Shown piece after piece: positions 62,390 through 64,000 of a stretch of 64,000 bases of DNA. Within the stretch, counting starts at the first letter, position 1. Each line of letters begins with the position of its first letter. The stretch covers positions 7,289,501 to 7,353,500 of the forward strand of contig NC_092333.1 in the NCBI RefSeq assembly GCF_046630445.1, in the 5' to 3' direction. The notes under the pieces are model-generated. The model did no database searches, was not told where the DNA came from, and was given only the letters and a program-made list of their open reading frames with translations. A program made the position numbers and the translations under genes. The DNA comes from Rutidosis leptorrhynchoides. Its lineage: Eukaryota; Streptophyta; Magnoliopsida; Asterales; Asteraceae.

Positions 62390-62532
62390 TTATACAATAG
62401 AATTCCCCATAACAATCACTTTATTATCATTCAATATTTATAGAGTACAGAAACCCTAACATTACATAGAAGCTCTAGTAGACTGTAAGCCCATAATACA
62501 TATTGAACTCGGGCCAAATATATTGGCTAACA
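62390..62532 (-). repeat. TRIM 5' LTR (143 bp)
   Basis: Partner of 61465-61609, next to the primer site. Confidence 0.9.
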
Positions 62533-62537
62533 ATTTT

Positions 62538-63559
62538 CAATTGGTATTAGATCAAAATAAAAAAGCTCTAAACGATCCACGAGCTACAATTCATGTTCAT
62601 ACAACTTTAATTGATCGAAGTTGTCCAGAAATTTGTTCGAAAGCTACAATAACCTTCAAGAATCCAAAAATCAATTTCTACAATTAAACCCGCAATTGAT
62701 TTTTCAAACACCGACGATAACTAGATCAAGTTTATAAGCACGAAATTGATCAAAATTTGAAGATCTTCGTCTGAACATATAAATGAAGGATGTGCAGGTC
62801 TTTGATCGATTTAGAACAATTAAACGAATTATGGAAAAAGAGAAGTGTTCCTGATGTTAAACTGTGCACGAAGTTTCGAGCCCTAATTAAATTGTTTGGT
62901 TTGTCAATTTCTTGATGAAAGTTTTGGAGCAAAAAGAACATAAAATCAAATTGATCGCTTATGTTAATCTCAGTGTATGAATTTGACTGACGAAGGTTTA
63001 GTGTATGATTCTAAGCGTTTTTCAAGAAGGAAACACAATTTGACCGTACATGAATCTAGAGTTAAATTTTTTTAACTCATTAATGGCGGTTTATGTGATT
63101 TTGAATTCCAATGGATTTAAGTGTGTATGATCACTTGAAAATGATTCATAATCGTTCTAAGAAAACACAGAAACATGTTTGAACCTAGAATCTTTTAATT
63201 GATGTTTGAATGTTCGCTGAAGAGTTCATCGTTGCTGGAAAAGTTTGTTAGAACCATCAAACTTGCATAGTCGTATAACTTTGAAACTGTACAAGTTGTC
63301 CGTATAACTTCATCCACAGTGTAATAATTGATGTAAGATATTTACCGAAGAAATTAAGTACCGAATAAATTTCATACCGTATAATTTGTTCACTTGTTAT
63401 AATTACCGTGGAACTCATACCGGAAAAGTATAATACCGTGTAAGTTTAGAAGTGGAAGAAATTGCAAGTCTGGTTCGTTCGATTTTTTTTGTGACGAGGA
63501 AGACAAGTTGTAAAATGGTCTAAAACGAATTAAACTGCTTAGTATTTCAGATATTAACG
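62538..63559. other. unassigned non-coding DNA
   Basis: No ORF, MITE or LTR edge recognised. Moderately A+T-rich. Confidence 0.35.
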
Positions 63560-63640
63560 ATTGGCTTGGTGGTTTATGGTGTTGTTTAGTGTACACGAGG
63601 TACATGGTTCGAATCCTAGAATTTTTTTGACCAACTTGTG
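63560..63640 (+). other. tRNA-like module 1 of the right edge
   Basis: A box TGGCTTGGTGG (63562-63572), exact B box GGTTCGAATCC (63605-63616) and a T7 run (about 63621-63628). No clean acceptor stem, so not a working tRNA gene. Confidence 0.5.
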
Positions 63641-63699
63641 ATCTTGTAGCAGACAAAAACTCAATCAACCCATTAAATTTTGCAGCTAACTTTGTACCC

Positions 63700-63785
63700 G
63701 CACTTGTGGCCAAGTGGTATGGCTAATACTTTGTGTATTGGATGAGGGTGGGAGGTCTCAAGTTCGAGTCCCTCTCTTAAAACAT
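63700..63785 (+). other. tRNA-like module 2 of the right edge
   Basis: A box TGGCCAAGTGG (63707-63717) and B-box region AAGTTCGAGTCC (63760-63771), with the word GGAGGTCTCAAGTTCGAGTC resembling the LTR modules at 8792 and 51681. The T-run is weak. Surrounding DNA (to 64000) has no ORF support and may be another LTR. Confidence 0.5.
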
Positions 63786-64000
63786 TTCATGGTATTTACC
63801 CGGTTATGGATTGACCCCAGAGTGGTTTTACCGACCCGCATTTCGGGAATTCGGCTCGCTTCGCCTGCCTTTGGGATGGATCAGGATCGGGTATCTATAA
63901 CGCGGTTCGAGTTTCCACCCGAAAGCACGTACGTGCGTGAAAATTGATTGGGGGTGGTTTTCTATTCCCTTAAGTGATTCTAAATACTTGTCTTTCAAAG

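Larger units (their letters stand above)
61465..62532 (-). mobile_element. Copia-type TRIM, 1,068 bp
   Basis: Short LTRs of 145 and 143 bp (61465-61609, 62390-62532), TGTTATACAATAG to ATTGGCTAACA, flanked by ATTTT (61460-61464, 62533-62537). The primer site TGGTATCAGAG directly abuts the right LTR on the minus strand (62379-62389), and a purine tract (GCGGGGGAG) abuts the left LTR, so the element reads minus. The LTR-adjacent CTCCCCC end is usual for plant Copia elements. The 780-bp interior has no gag or pol; a 63-residue ORF (61670-61861) has no recognisable domain. It would need proteins in trans. Confidence 0.9.

Overview
This is eukaryotic plant nuclear DNA, about two-thirds A+T. It is dominated by LTR retrotransposons inserted into one another, with one convincing host gene, an intronless BAHD acyltransferase at 56615-58042. 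Ty3 chromovirus-type polymerases with unusually long LTRs (2.7-4.3 kb), an Athila-type element, a Cassandra element carrying 5S sequence, Stowaway-like MITEs and a malonyltransferase-type gene together suggest a eudicot, probably Asteraceae. That family placement is an inference from style, not from a database match.

Region 1 (1-44856) is a nest of LTR elements. The oldest layer is a decayed Athila-type (Ty3, non-chromovirus) element on the minus strand, called RT-2 here. Its gag lies at 43742-44856, and its protease and start of RT lie at 10738-12238. It was cut twice. RT-1 is a plus-strand element that entered the RT and ends at 10737; it has a leader ORF, no gag-pol in view, a 2.68-kb tandem duplication and a 4.16-kb LTR. 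RT-3 entered the gag/protease at 12239-43741. RT-3 is LTR-internal-LTR-internal-LTR, with three 2.9-kb LTRs, two decayed internal regions and one AAATC target duplication around the whole array. The second internal copy of RT-3 was then split by RT-4 (27544-38478), a very young chromovirus. RT-4 has two 2,706-bp LTRs that differ at 4 positions by eye, a CATTA target duplication, an acidic leader ORF and an uninterrupted 1,476-codon gag-pol. The first catalytic Asp of its RNase H is Gly.

Region 2 (44857-55500) holds a possible solo LTR, a minus-oriented LTR-like block, and an L1-type LINE (plus strand) in three pieces. The LINE was interrupted by a 633-bp Cassandra TRIM (CATAG duplication) and by a 4.28-kb solo LTR (AGTTA duplication) related to the LTR of RT-1. 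The LINE 3' end is followed by a 611-bp tandem duplication.

Region 3 (55500-59650) is the gene island: the BAHD gene with a Stowaway-like MITE on each side. Region 4 (59650-64000) holds a tRNA-derived SINE with a 17-bp target duplication, an unassigned small ORF, a Copia-type TRIM (61465-62532, ATTTT duplication) and LTR-like DNA with tRNA-like A/B boxes.

The elements share recurring parts: an initiator-tRNA-Met primer site (TGGTATCAGAGC), a polypurine-like motif (TTAACGGGTAGGTAC) also found internally, leader ORFs before gag, and tRNA-like modules followed by T-runs in the longest LTRs. No CRISPR array, bacterial-type gene, rRNA gene or credible host tRNA gene is present.
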